From Formosa sp. L2A11 (lineage in GTDB: Bacteria > Bacteroidota > Bacteroidia > Flavobacteriales > Flavobacteriaceae), in the NCBI RefSeq assembly GCF_009796865.1, contig NZ_CP047028.1:1550001-1614000 (forward strand): 64,000 nt of DNA, written 5' to 3'. A program made the translations under genes and the position numbers. Of this stretch, positions 26,232 through 34,626 are shown one piece after another. A model generated the notes under the pieces. That model did not search any database. It was not told where the DNA came from and saw only the letters and a program-made list of their open reading frames with translations. Numbering within the stretch: position 1 is the stretch's first letter; every line of letters starts with the position of its first letter.

Positions 26232-27105
26232 AATATAGTTGGTCCGTTTTTAAATTTAAGAAACGTTGTGTCGCAATAAATGTGCTAATCCAAGTAATTA
26301 TAATACCTAGTAAAAAGATGGTAACAAATAAACCACCAATAAGAATGGGGTTGTTTAGTAATTCTAAATCAGGGAAGGTCTTGTTAAGGTAAAAGAACAC
26401 AATAGCCATGCCTATTAACGCTAAAACGGCACCAATTATACCTAGTTTTACACTTTTCCAGACAAATGGTTTTCTAATAAAATGTTTTGTTGCACCCACC
26501 ATTTGCATGGTTTTTATGGTAAAACGTTTAGAATATACAGAGAGTCTAATAGAACTGTTTATTAGTAATACTGCAATTAATGTAAAAATGGCACTAACTA
26601 CTAAAATCCAGAAGCTAATACGTCTTACATTTTCGTTCATTAAGGTAACTAAGTCGTTATCGTAACGTACTTCGTCTACAAATGTTTTTGCTGTTGCTTC
26701 GTCTGATATAATTTTTAACTGCTCAGATGTTACAAAGTCGGCTTTTAAATGTACATCTATTGAGTTTTGAAGTGGATTAAAGCCTAAGAAATTCATGAAA
26801 TCTTCACCATTTTCAGCCTTCATAAATTCTGCAGCTTGTTCTTTAGAAACATATTCGGTTGTTTTTACATAATCCGACATTGTTAAGCTCTTTTCCAGTT
26901 GTTTAATTTCAACGTCTTTAGCCGTTTCTTTTAGGTAAATAGTAACCACAACTTGCTCCTTAAAATGGTCTGCAAGTTTTTTAGTGTTTAGCACGAGCAT
27001 GCCCAGTAAACCAAGTAAAAATAAAACTAAAGCAATACTCAATACCACAGAAAAATAAGACGATATTAATCTACGTTTCTGATAATTTTCAAAAGATGAG
27101 CTCAT
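26227..27105 (-). CDS. ftsX: Cell division protein FtsX
   Basis: 292 residues. Permease-like partner of the FtsE ATPase; activates peptidoglycan hydrolases at the septum. N-terminal membrane helix (about 17-38), periplasmic domain (LADHFKEQVVVTIYLKET onward), then three more membrane segments (about 168-190, 220-241, 258-280). FtsE is not adjacent, as is usual in Bacteroidota. First gene of the group leading to truB, although 290 bases separate it from DUF3098. Confidence 0.93.
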   Translation of the reverse strand: MSSSFENYQKRRLISSYFSVVLSIALVLFLLGLLGMLVLNTKKLADHFKEQVVVTIYLKETAKDVEIKQLEKSLTMSDYVKTTEYVSKEQAAEFMKAENGEDFMNFLGFNPLQNSIDVHLKADFVTSEQLKIISDEATAKTFVDEVRYDNDLVTLMNENVRRISFWILVVSAIFTLIAVLLINSSIRLSVYSKRFTIKTMQMVGATKHFIRKPFVWKSVKLGIIGAVLALIGMAIVFFYLNKTFPDLELLNNPILIGGLFVTIFLLGIIITWISTFIATQRFLNLKTDQLYY

Positions 27106-27196
27106 ATAAGGCGTGAATTTGTTTGTAAAAATATAAAAGAAATCTATTTCATTAAGGATAACAACGTTTAAACTTTCAACATTGTTATAATAACCT

Positions 27197-27204
27197 TAAA
27201 TTTG
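27197..27204 (+). promoter_or_regulatory. Probable -7 box of leuS
   Basis: TAAATTTG, 28 bases before the leuS start, with TTTC at 27174-27177 as a weak -33 (19-base spacer). Confidence 0.65.
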
Positions 27205-27231
27205 CGCCTTTATTAAGCGGAATACGACAAC

Positions 27232-30060
27232 ATGCAATATCATTTTAACGACATAGAAGCCAAGTGGCAAAAATATTGGGCAGAACATAAAACGTTTCAA
27301 GCCAAAAATCAATCTGAAAAACCTAAATATTACGTACTCGATATGTTTCCTTATCCTTCAGGAGCAGGATTACATGTTGGGCATCCGTTAGGATATATTG
27401 CTTCAGATATTTATGCGCGCTACAAACGCCATAAAGGATTTAATGTATTGCATCCGCAAGGTTACGATAGTTTTGGTTTACCGGCAGAACAATATGCGAT
27501 CCAAACCGGGCAGCATCCTGCAATTACGACCGAAACTAATATTGCAACGTATCGTCGTCAGTTAGATCAAATCGGATTTTCTTTCGATTGGTCTCGCGAA
27601 GTCCGTACTTCTAATCCAGAATATTATAAATGGACACAATGGATTTTTGTTCAATTATTCAATTCTTGGTTTAATAACGATTCAGGGAAAGCTGAAGATA
27701 TTTCAACTTTAGAAACTATTTTTTCTGCTGAAGGAAATACAACAGTAAATGCCGTTTGCGATGATAATATCGAACCGTTTACTGCTGAAGCATGGCATTC
27801 ATTTTCATCTGAACAAAAACAAGATGTTTTATTACAATATAGATTAACGTATTTAGCTGAAACAGAAGTAAACTGGTGTCCTGCATTAGGAACAGTTTTA
27901 GCAAACGACGAGATTGTTAACGGCGTGTCTGAACGTGGCGGACATACGGTAGTTCGTAAAAAAATGACACAATGGAGCATGCGAATTTCTGCGTATGCAG
28001 AACGTTTACTTCAAGGTTTAAATACTATTGATTGGACAGACTCTTTAAAAGAAAGTCAGCGTAACTGGATTGGGAAATCTGTTGGAGCTTCGGTTACTTT
28101 TAATGTAAAAGGACATGACGATAAAATAGATGTGTTTACAACCAGACCTGATACTATTTTTGGTGTGAATTTCATGACGTTAGCACCAGAACATGAATTG
28201 GTGGCTAAAATTGTAACTGCTGAACAAAAAGCAGACGTTGAAGCATATATAGAAAAAACCGCAAAACGTAGCGAACGCGAACGTATGGCCGATGTAAAAA
28301 CCATTTCTGGTGTATTTACAGGAGCATATGCAGAGCATCCTTTTACTAAGGAACCCGTTGCTATTTGGATTGGAGATTACGTGTTGGCGAGCTATGGAAC
28401 TGGTGCTGTTATGGCCGTGCCTTGTGGTGACCAACGTGATTATGATTTTGCAAATCATTTTGGGATTACGATTCCTAATATTTTTGAAGGCGTAGATATT
28501 TCTGAAACGGCTTTCGGAGAAAAAGGAAAAACGAAATTAATGAATAGCGATTTCTTAAACGGACTAGCTTATAAAGAAGCAAGTAAAAAAGCCATTGAAG
28601 CATTAGAAGCTATTGGGCAAGGTGAAGGTAAAACAAATTACCGTTTACGCGATGCTGTATTTAGTCGTCAACGTTATTGGGGAGAGCCATTTCCTGTGTA
28701 TTATGTAAATGGAAAACCACAAATGATTGCAATGGAACATTTACCAATCCGTTTGCCAGAAGTAGAAAAATATTTACCAACCGAAACCGGAGAGCCGCCT
28801 TTAGGTCGTGCCGATGTTTGGGCTTGGGATACCGAATTAAATACCGTTGTTAGCAACGAAAAGATAAATAATACAACTGTTTTTCCTTTAGAATTGAACA
28901 CGATGCCAGGTTGGGCGGGAAGTTCATGGTATTTCTTCCGTTATATGGAAGAAGCTTCAAAAAGAGGTGATGCATTTGCAAGTGAAGATGCGCTTAACTA
29001 TTGGGAAAGTGTAGATTTATACATTGGTGGTAGCGAACATGCAACTGGTCATTTATTATATTCTCGTTTCTGGGTGAAATTTTTAAAAGATCGCGGATTT
29101 GTTAATATTGAAGAGCCTTTTAAAAAGCTAATTAACCAAGGAATGATTTTGGGTACCAGTGCTTTTGTGTATCGTGAAGAAGGAACGAATACTTATCTTT
29201 CTCATGGTTTAATTGAAGGTAAAAGTGTTTCTCCTATTCATGTAAAAGTTCAGTATGTAAATGCTTCAGATGAATTAGATATTGAAGGATTAAAAACTGA
29301 TGGTGAGTTTGGTGAAGATTTTAAAGATGCTGAATTTATTTTAGAAGATGGTGTTTATAAAGTAGGTCGTGAGGTTGAAAAAATGTCGAAATCGAAATAC
29401 AACGTGGTTAATCCAGACCAGATTTGTGCAGAATATGGTGCCGATAGTTTAAGATTGTACGAAATGTTCTTAGGGCCTTTAGAACAAGCTAAACCTTGGA
29501 ATACAGCAGGAATTACAGGAGTACATGGTTTTCTTAAAAAATTATGGAAATTATATATCGGTGAAGAATCTGTAAATGTTACAGATGCAGAACCCACAAA
29601 AGACAATTTAAAAACGCTTCATAAAACCATTAAAAAGGTAGAAGACGATATCGAGAATTTTTCTTTCAATACATCGGTATCTACGTTTATGATTGCTGTA
29701 AACGAATTCAACGCTCAAAAATGTGTAAGTAAAGCAGTGTTAGAACCATTCTTGGTTTTATTATCACCTTATGCACCACATATTGCAGAAGAATTATGGA
29801 GCCAGTTAGGGAATTTAGAATCAATTTCTGAAGCACCTTTCCCAGAGTTTGATGGTAGTCATTTAGTAGAAAGCAGTAAAGTGTATCCTATTTCTTTTAA
29901 CGGAAAAATGCGTTTCACTTTAGAATTATCTTTAGACTTAGGAAAAGGCGAAATTGAGAAAATTGTAATGGCTCATGAAAAAACACAAGACCAATTACAA
30001 GGGCGTACACCTAAAAAGGTAATTGTTGTGCCAGGAAAGATTATCAATATTGTAGGATAA
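27232..30060 (+). CDS. leuS: Leucyl-tRNA synthetase
   Basis: 942 residues. Charges tRNA-Leu. HIGH-type motif in PSGAGLHVGHPLGYIASD (near 47-64), CP1 editing domain (about 280-420; TTRPDTIFGVNFMTLAP), KMSKS at 717-721, then the anticodon-binding and C-terminal domains. Length is typical for Bacteroidota LeuRS, which carries an insertion near residues 140-200 (here DSGKAEDISTLETIF...). Stands alone between its own promoter and a terminator. Confidence 0.98.
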   Translation: MQYHFNDIEAKWQKYWAEHKTFQAKNQSEKPKYYVLDMFPYPSGAGLHVGHPLGYIASDIYARYKRHKGFNVLHPQGYDSFGLPAEQYAIQTGQHPAITTETNIATYRRQLDQIGFSFDWSREVRTSNPEYYKWTQWIFVQLFNSWFNNDSGKAEDISTLETIFSAEGNTTVNAVCDDNIEPFTAEAWHSFSSEQKQDVLLQYRLTYLAETEVNWCPALGTVLANDEIVNGVSERGGHTVVRKKMTQWSMRISAYAERLLQGLNTIDWTDSLKESQRNWIGKSVGASVTFNVKGHDDKIDVFTTRPDTIFGVNFMTLAPEHELVAKIVTAEQKADVEAYIEKTAKRSERERMADVKTISGVFTGAYAEHPFTKEPVAIWIGDYVLASYGTGAVMAVPCGDQRDYDFANHFGITIPNIFEGVDISETAFGEKGKTKLMNSDFLNGLAYKEASKKAIEALEAIGQGEGKTNYRLRDAVFSRQRYWGEPFPVYYVNGKPQMIAMEHLPIRLPEVEKYLPTETGEPPLGRADVWAWDTELNTVVSNEKINNTTVFPLELNTMPGWAGSSWYFFRYMEEASKRGDAFASEDALNYWESVDLYIGGSEHATGHLLYSRFWVKFLKDRGFVNIEEPFKKLINQGMILGTSAFVYREEGTNTYLSHGLIEGKSVSPIHVKVQYVNASDELDIEGLKTDGEFGEDFKDAEFILEDGVYKVGREVEKMSKSKYNVVNPDQICAEYGADSLRLYEMFLGPLEQAKPWNTAGITGVHGFLKKLWKLYIGEESVNVTDAEPTKDNLKTLHKTIKKVEDDIENFSFNTSVSTFMIAVNEFNAQKCVSKAVLEPFLVLLSPYAPHIAEELWSQLGNLESISEAPFPEFDGSHLVESSKVYPISFNGKMRFTLELSLDLGKGEIEKIVMAHEKTQDQLQGRTPKKVIVVPGKIINIVG

Positions 30061-30118
30061 TCTAAATTCTGGTTTTCAAATTCAGAAATTATCAATACAT
30101 TTTTTTAGAAATATATAT

Positions 30119-30149
30119 AATCACCTCTATATTAATAGGGGTGATTTTG
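30119..30149 (+). terminator. Terminator of leuS
   Basis: AATCACCTCTAT / ATAGGGGTGATT (one T-G pair) around ATTA, then a T-run. Confidence 0.88.
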
Positions 30150-30179
30150 TTATATATAATAATATGTAATTCAGTGATA

Positions 30180-30187
30180 TAGATTTG
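30180..30187 (+). promoter_or_regulatory. Possible -7 box of ald
   Basis: TAGATTTG, 50 bases before the ald start; -33 not obvious. Confidence 0.45.
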
Positions 30188-30236
30188 TGGGTGTATTAAA
30201 TTTTAATCAATTTTATAACATCAAAAATCTGTAATT

Positions 30237-31337
30237 ATGAAAATAGGCATTCCAAAAGAAATTAAAAACAACGAGAATCGCGTAGGGATGACTCCAGCAG
30301 GAGTTTTCGAATTAGTTAATCAAGGTCATACCGTTTATGTACAAGCTACAGCCGGAGAGGGCAGCGGGTTTTTCGATACCGTATATCAAGAAGTTGGAGC
30401 AGTTATTTTAGAAACCATTCAAGAGGTTTACCAATCTAGTGAGATGATTGTAAAAGTGAAAGAGCCTATCCAGGAAGAGTATGCTTTAATTCAGCCTAAT
30501 CAGATTCTATTTACCTATTTTCATTTCGCATCTAGTGAAGCATTAACGCTTGCTATGCTTAAAAGCAATGCTGTTTGTATTGCGTATGAAACTGTAGAGG
30601 ATGAAGATGGCACTTTGCCGTTATTAACACCAATGTCTGAGGTTGCAGGAAGAATGGCTATTCAGCAAGGTGCTAAATATTTAGAAAAGCCCATTAAAGG
30701 ACGTGGTATTTTACTTGGAGGAGTTCCTGGAGTTTCGCCAGGGAAAGTACTTATTCTAGGAGCAGGCGTTGTTGGTGTTCAGGCTGCTAAAATGGCTGCG
30801 GGTTTAGGTGCTTCTGTTACTGTTATGGATGTAAATATGAAACGTTTAAGATATGTAAACGATATTATGCCTAGCCATGTGGTTACAGAGTATTCTAGTG
30901 TATATAATATTAAAAAACACATACAAACACACGATTTAATTGTTGGTGGTGTATTGTTGAAAGGCGCAAAAGCACCAAAATTAATTACAAGAGAAATGTT
31001 GAAGGTTATGCGCCCCGGAACCGTTTTGGTAGATGTTGCTGTAGATCAGGGTGGATGTATGGAAACTACAAAAGCGACTACGCACGAAGATCCTACCTTT
31101 ATTATAGACGATATTGTGCATTACTGTGTAGCAAATATGCCAGGCGCTGTACCTTATACGTCTACTTTGGCTTTAACAAATGTAACGCTATCTTATGTGT
31201 TGAAATTAGCCAACAAAGGTTGGGAGCAGGCTTGTGCAGAAGATAGGTCTTTGGCACGTGGATTAAATATTGTTGATGGTAAGATTGTATATAGTGAAAT
31301 TACTGAAGCTTTTGATTGGGGAGTAGAATATGCATAA
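30237..31337 (+). CDS. ald: Alanine dehydrogenase
   Basis: 366 residues. NAD-dependent interconversion of L-alanine with pyruvate and ammonia. The N-terminus MKIGIPKEIKNNENRVGMTP, EVAGRMAIQQGAKYLE with GVPGVSPGKVLILGAGVVG (NAD-binding) and the Ald-type catalytic segment DQGGCMETT are characteristic. Single gene; about 80 bases before the zinc peptidase gene. Confidence 0.97.
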   Translation: MKIGIPKEIKNNENRVGMTPAGVFELVNQGHTVYVQATAGEGSGFFDTVYQEVGAVILETIQEVYQSSEMIVKVKEPIQEEYALIQPNQILFTYFHFASSEALTLAMLKSNAVCIAYETVEDEDGTLPLLTPMSEVAGRMAIQQGAKYLEKPIKGRGILLGGVPGVSPGKVLILGAGVVGVQAAKMAAGLGASVTVMDVNMKRLRYVNDIMPSHVVTEYSSVYNIKKHIQTHDLIVGGVLLKGAKAPKLITREMLKVMRPGTVLVDVAVDQGGCMETTKATTHEDPTFIIDDIVHYCVANMPGAVPYTSTLALTNVTLSYVLKLANKGWEQACAEDRSLARGLNIVDGKIVYSEITEAFDWGVEYA

Positions 31338-31359
31338 ACACTGACAAATTTTCTTAACT

Positions 31360-31367
31360 TAAATTTG
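31360..31367 (+). promoter_or_regulatory. Possible -7 box of the zinc peptidase gene
   Basis: TAAATTTG, 52 bases before the ATG at 31419. Confidence 0.45.
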
Positions 31368-31418
31368 GCGCATTATTTGATATAATATATTAAATTTAAC
31401 CAGATAAAATTAAGAAAA

Positions 31419-32114
31419 ATGTTTACATATTATATACTTATTGGTGCAATTGCTTTAGTAAGCTGGTTGGTTAGCAACAAGCTTAAATCTAAATTCAAGA
31501 CGTATTCTAAAGTCCATTTAAGAAATGGAATGAGTGGAAAAGAAATTGCTGAAAAAATGTTAGCAGACAATGGAATTCGCGATGTAAAAGTCGTATCTGT
31601 TGCTGGTAGATTAACAGATCATTATAATCCTCAAAATAAAACCGTGAATTTAAGTGAGTCTGTATATTCTCAAGCTAATGCAGCAGCAGCAGCAGTAGCA
31701 GCTCACGAATGTGGCCATGCGGTACAAGATGCTCAGGCGTATAGTTGGTTAACCATGCGTTCGCAATTGGTGCCGGTTGTAAATATATCGTCTAAAATGT
31801 CGCAATGGTTAGTTATTGGTGGTTTAATGTTAGGCGCTGCAGCAGGATCTGGATTAGGGTTTTATGTGTCCGTATTAGGATTATTAATGATGGGAATGGC
31901 AACAATTTTTAGTTTTATAACCTTACCAGTAGAATACGATGCGAGTAATCGTGCTTTAGCTTGGTTAAAAAATAAAAACATGTTAGCTCCAAATGAATAC
32001 GATGGAGCGGAGGATGCTTTAAAATGGGCAGCTCGTACCTATTTAGTTGCGGCAATTGGTGCATTGGCATCTTTATTGTATTGGGCAATGCAAATTTTAG
32101 GAAATAGAAGTTAA
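31419..32114 (+). CDS. YugP-family neutral zinc metallopeptidase
   Basis: 231 residues, membrane protein of the YugP/PF04298 family. Zinc motif AAHECGHAVQDA (HExxH, near residues 97-104). An N-terminal membrane segment (about 3-18) and two or three later ones (about 121-165 and 205-225) flank the catalytic part. SVYSQANAAAAAVAAHECGH is typical. Substrate unknown. Followed by a strong terminator. Confidence 0.92.
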   Translation: MFTYYILIGAIALVSWLVSNKLKSKFKTYSKVHLRNGMSGKEIAEKMLADNGIRDVKVVSVAGRLTDHYNPQNKTVNLSESVYSQANAAAAAVAAHECGHAVQDAQAYSWLTMRSQLVPVVNISSKMSQWLVIGGLMLGAAAGSGLGFYVSVLGLLMMGMATIFSFITLPVEYDASNRALAWLKNKNMLAPNEYDGAEDALKWAARTYLVAAIGALASLLYWAMQILGNRS

Positions 32115-32131
32115 AAGAATTTATAGTATTG

Positions 32132-32163
32132 AAAAAGGTCGGATTGTAAAATCCGACCTTTTT
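32132..32163. terminator. Terminator between zinc peptidase gene and sodC
   Basis: 13-bp stem AAAAAGGTCGGAT / ATCCGACCTTTTT, then a T-run. Confidence 0.93.
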
Positions 32164-32195
32164 TTTGTTCTATATAATAGGTATAAACGTTTTTA

Positions 32196-32804
32196 TTATT
32201 GAATTGCACCACAAGCAATACGTATTCCTGCGTCTCCGGTTGGTTGTGTTGTAAAATCGTCTGTACCTTGGTGAATTATAATTCCGCGACCTCCAATAGT
32301 TCTTGTGGTGTCTTGGCAGGTTATGCACCATTCATCTGTTTCAAAAGTAACTGTTGCTTTTCCGTTTTCGTCTGTAGTAAAGTTACCAATATCTCCACGG
32401 TGATAACCTTGAACGTCTCCCCATTTTCCGTGTTTCGAATTTGTAGGATTCCAATGTCCTCCAGAAGATTTTCCGTCAGGAGAAGAACAATCTGCTTTTT
32501 CGTGTAAATGTATAGCGTGTACTGTTTTTGGTTTTAGGCCTTCTAGTTGTGCCAGCATTTTTACGGTATCATTCATTTCTGTAAATACAACTGTCCCTGA
32601 AACTTTGCTGTCGCTCTTTGGCTCTAGATTAACTGTAATCATATTAGTCTGGTCCATTTCCTTTTTCATTGCATTGTTGGTAATGCTTTCGGTGTTTGGT
32701 GTATGTGTTGGGTCGGACATCGGGTCGCTTTTCTTTTTCTTATTTTGGCAAGAAGTAAATCCTATTATGCAAACGGCGATTAATACTGTTTTGATAATTT
32801 TCAT
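32196..32804 (-). CDS. sodC: Copper/zinc superoxide dismutase lipoprotein
   Basis: 202 residues. Lipobox FTSC (Cys19) anchors it in the envelope. The SOD core starts near residue 55. Metal ligands visible by analogy with SOD1: His99 and His101 (HAIHLHE), bridging His117 (GGHWNP), His125, His135 and Asp138 (YHRGDIGN), and His178 (IIIHQGTDD). Cys106 and Cys198 can form the usual disulfide. An extra segment with DEWCITCQD (157-165) is unusual. Removes superoxide outside the inner membrane. Downstream of Lrp on the same strand, 99 bases apart. Confidence 0.93.
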   Translation of the reverse strand: MKIIKTVLIAVCIIGFTSCQNKKKKSDPMSDPTHTPNTESITNNAMKKEMDQTNMITVNLEPKSDSKVSGTVVFTEMNDTVKMLAQLEGLKPKTVHAIHLHEKADCSSPDGKSSGGHWNPTNSKHGKWGDVQGYHRGDIGNFTTDENGKATVTFETDEWCITCQDTTRTIGGRGIIIHQGTDDFTTQPTGDAGIRIACGAIQ

Positions 32805-32903
32805 AATGTTGATTTTTAATTGTTTACCGTTAAATTATAAAATCAACATTATAGAGATTGATAGAAATGCATTAAAAACTAACTCAAATCGTATGCGTAA
32901 ATA

Positions 32904-33374
32904 TTATATCGGAATTTGGCGATCTATTTGTTGTTGTAGAGAAATAAAGGTTTCTGTTCTAGATACACCATCTATAGATTGTATGTCTTTGTTAAGTAGG
33001 TGCATTAAATGCTCGTTATCTCGACATAAAATTTTAATAAGAATACTCCAGTTTCCTGTGGTGTAATGGCATTCTATAACTTCTGGAATTTTATTTAGCT
33101 GTTTTACAGCTTCTGGGTTGCTCATAGCTTTGTCTAGATAAATTCCAATAAAAGCCATGGTGTTATAGCCTAATACTTTAGGATTTATCGTGAATTTAGA
33201 GCCTGAAATTAATCCTGATTTTTCTAATTTTCTTAAGCGTTGATGAATTGCTGCTCCAGAAATTCCTACGCCTCGAGCAATTTCTAGAATAGGTGTTCTT
33301 GCGTCTTCCATTAATGCGCGAAGAATTTCCTTATCAATTCCATCAATTTCAATATTCTGATTTGAAACTTTCAT
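32904..33374 (-). CDS. Lrp/AsnC family transcriptional regulator
   Basis: 156 residues: N-terminal winged helix (DKEILRALMEDARTPILEIA, then GVGISGAAIHQRLRKLEKSG) and C-terminal RAM ligand-binding domain (VLGYNTMAFIGIYLDK; YHTTGNWSILIKILCRD with TGNWSI typical). Such proteins sense amino acids and regulate amino-acid metabolism genes. The target is not evident; ald is nearby but separated by two other genes. On the same strand as sodC. Confidence 0.93.
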   Translation of the reverse strand: MKVSNQNIEIDGIDKEILRALMEDARTPILEIARGVGISGAAIHQRLRKLEKSGLISGSKFTINPKVLGYNTMAFIGIYLDKAMSNPEAVKQLNKIPEVIECHYTTGNWSILIKILCRDNEHLMHLLNKDIQSIDGVSRTETFISLQQQIDRQIPI

Positions 33375-34125
33375 AAAAATAATTATTAAAAATTAAAACA
33401 TAAAAGTAGTAAAAGTCTTTAAAATTGAAATGATTTTGTTTTGATACTTGAAAATTTGTAATAGCTGATTCGTTTTTTAGCGAGATTTAAAAGCTGTCGT
33501 TAGCAACATTAACAGCCTTATTCATTTTTTAGAGATTGTATTTGTAAGTGTTTTTCCGAATTAATTTTTAAGTATTCTTTTGACTTGTTTTAAATGCCTT
33601 TTTATCTCTTTTTGGTTAGGCTGTAGTTTTAGGGGTTGGTGTTGTGTTTGCGTTCGTTAAATCGCCTGTAATTTGATTGTCTAATTTTGTATTTTATCTA
33701 TAAAAACACATAAAAGCTGTAGTTTGTCTGTCGTTTTTGTGGTTTACTTTGTGGTCGCTCGTTATTTTGCTTGTAAATCCCGTTTTTACTCATGAAATTT
33801 CATTTTTAGTGCTAACATATCGCTATAAATATTTGGGCGATTTTGCTGAATATTTACTAAATGTGCGAGAATCATTGTCAACTTTTAAAAGAACGCTTTC
33901 AGAAGGCGTAGAAATGATAATATCTTCATTTTTAACGGTTTTTTTCTTCGAAATGTCGTTAAAAATGTCGAACTTTATAGTAGTTACATTAACTAGGTTT
34001 TCTATTCGTTTTTTACATTACCTAAAGGAATAACGGCAAAGTTAATGTGTAGGTTTTCGGCTTCAAAATTTATCTAACACATATTCGATTTAATAAGATG
34101 TCGAAATCTTCAAATTTAGATTTAT
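33375..34125. other. 750-base interval, no intact gene
   Basis: Plus strand unusually rich in T and G. It contains the promoter side of the Lrp gene and the coding-like relic described for 33480-34110, and a plus-strand open frame (33737-34033, 98 codons) whose F/L/S-rich composition looks like an antisense shadow. Confidence 0.5.
33480..34110 (-). pseudogene. Possible decayed gene relic
   Basis: Minus-strand translation gives consecutive coding-like pieces with stops and frame changes: KSKFEDFDILLNRICVR, then NFEAENLHINFAVIPLGNVKN, then a 64-codon open piece (33826-34017) with IENLVNVTTIKFDIFNDISK and SESVLLKVDNDSRTFSKY. Reading on in the same frame gives Asn/Thr/Lys-rich segments broken by several stops down to about 33480. 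The balanced composition and order suggest an eroded gene, but a frame with occasional stops is not rare in AT-rich DNA. No family recognised. Confidence 0.3.
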
Positions 34126-34521
34126 ATGGAAAAAAAAATAATAATTACCGGCGGGATTTTAGGTCTTTTAAGCGTAATTATTGGTGCTTTCGCAGCACAT
34201 GGACTAAAGCCATTAATATCGGCTGAGTCTATTCAGACATTCGAAACAGGAGTGCGTTACCAAATGTATCACGCTTTACTATTGTTGTTTGTGGGAGGAG
34301 CATCTTTTTTGCCGAAAGCAAAAAAAACACTAATATTTTATCTTGTATTAATTGGCGTTATTTTGTTTTCAGGTTCTATTTATGGTTTAGCAACGAATGT
34401 GCTTACTGCATTTGATTTTAGAACCATAGGATTAGTAACTCCAATAGGTGGATTACTAATGATAATAGGTTGGTTAATTATGATATTATCATTCTTTAAT
34501 TTAAAAAATGATAATGGTTAA
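34126..34521 (+). CDS. DUF423 family membrane protein
   Basis: 131 residues, four membrane segments (about 4-24, 46-63, 70-92, 100-125). IIGAFAAHGLK near residue 20 and ETGVRYQMYHALLLL near 42 are the family signature (YgdD/YwdK-like). Function unknown. It precedes pckA by about 100 bases on the same strand. Confidence 0.9.
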   Translation: MEKKIIITGGILGLLSVIIGAFAAHGLKPLISAESIQTFETGVRYQMYHALLLLFVGGASFLPKAKKTLIFYLVLIGVILFSGSIYGLATNVLTAFDFRTIGLVTPIGGLLMIIGWLIMILSFFNLKNDNG

Positions 34522-34595
34522 AAATATAATATATAACTCAATTTAATTAAGTGCGAATATGAAAGTTTTGTAGATTATTATTATGAAATGAAATT

Positions 34596-34606
34596 TTGAT
34601 GTTTGT
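34596..34606 (+). promoter_or_regulatory. Shared promoter-like element before pckA
   Basis: TTGATGTTTGT, followed two to three bases later by A-TAAAAC. The same element stands before the second pckA at 36545-36555, at nearly the same distance to the start codon (21 and 23 bases). Confidence 0.5.
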
Positions 34607-34626
34607 ATAGTAAAACATGTAACATT

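Noticed and set aside
33737..34033. 98-codon plus-strand open frame in the gap
   Set aside because: Phe/Leu/Ser-rich composition and no recognisable content; more likely the shadow of the minus-strand relic or chance.
34603..34626. Upstream start of pckA
   Set aside because: Overlaps the promoter-like element shared with the second copy, and the second copy begins at the position matching 34627.
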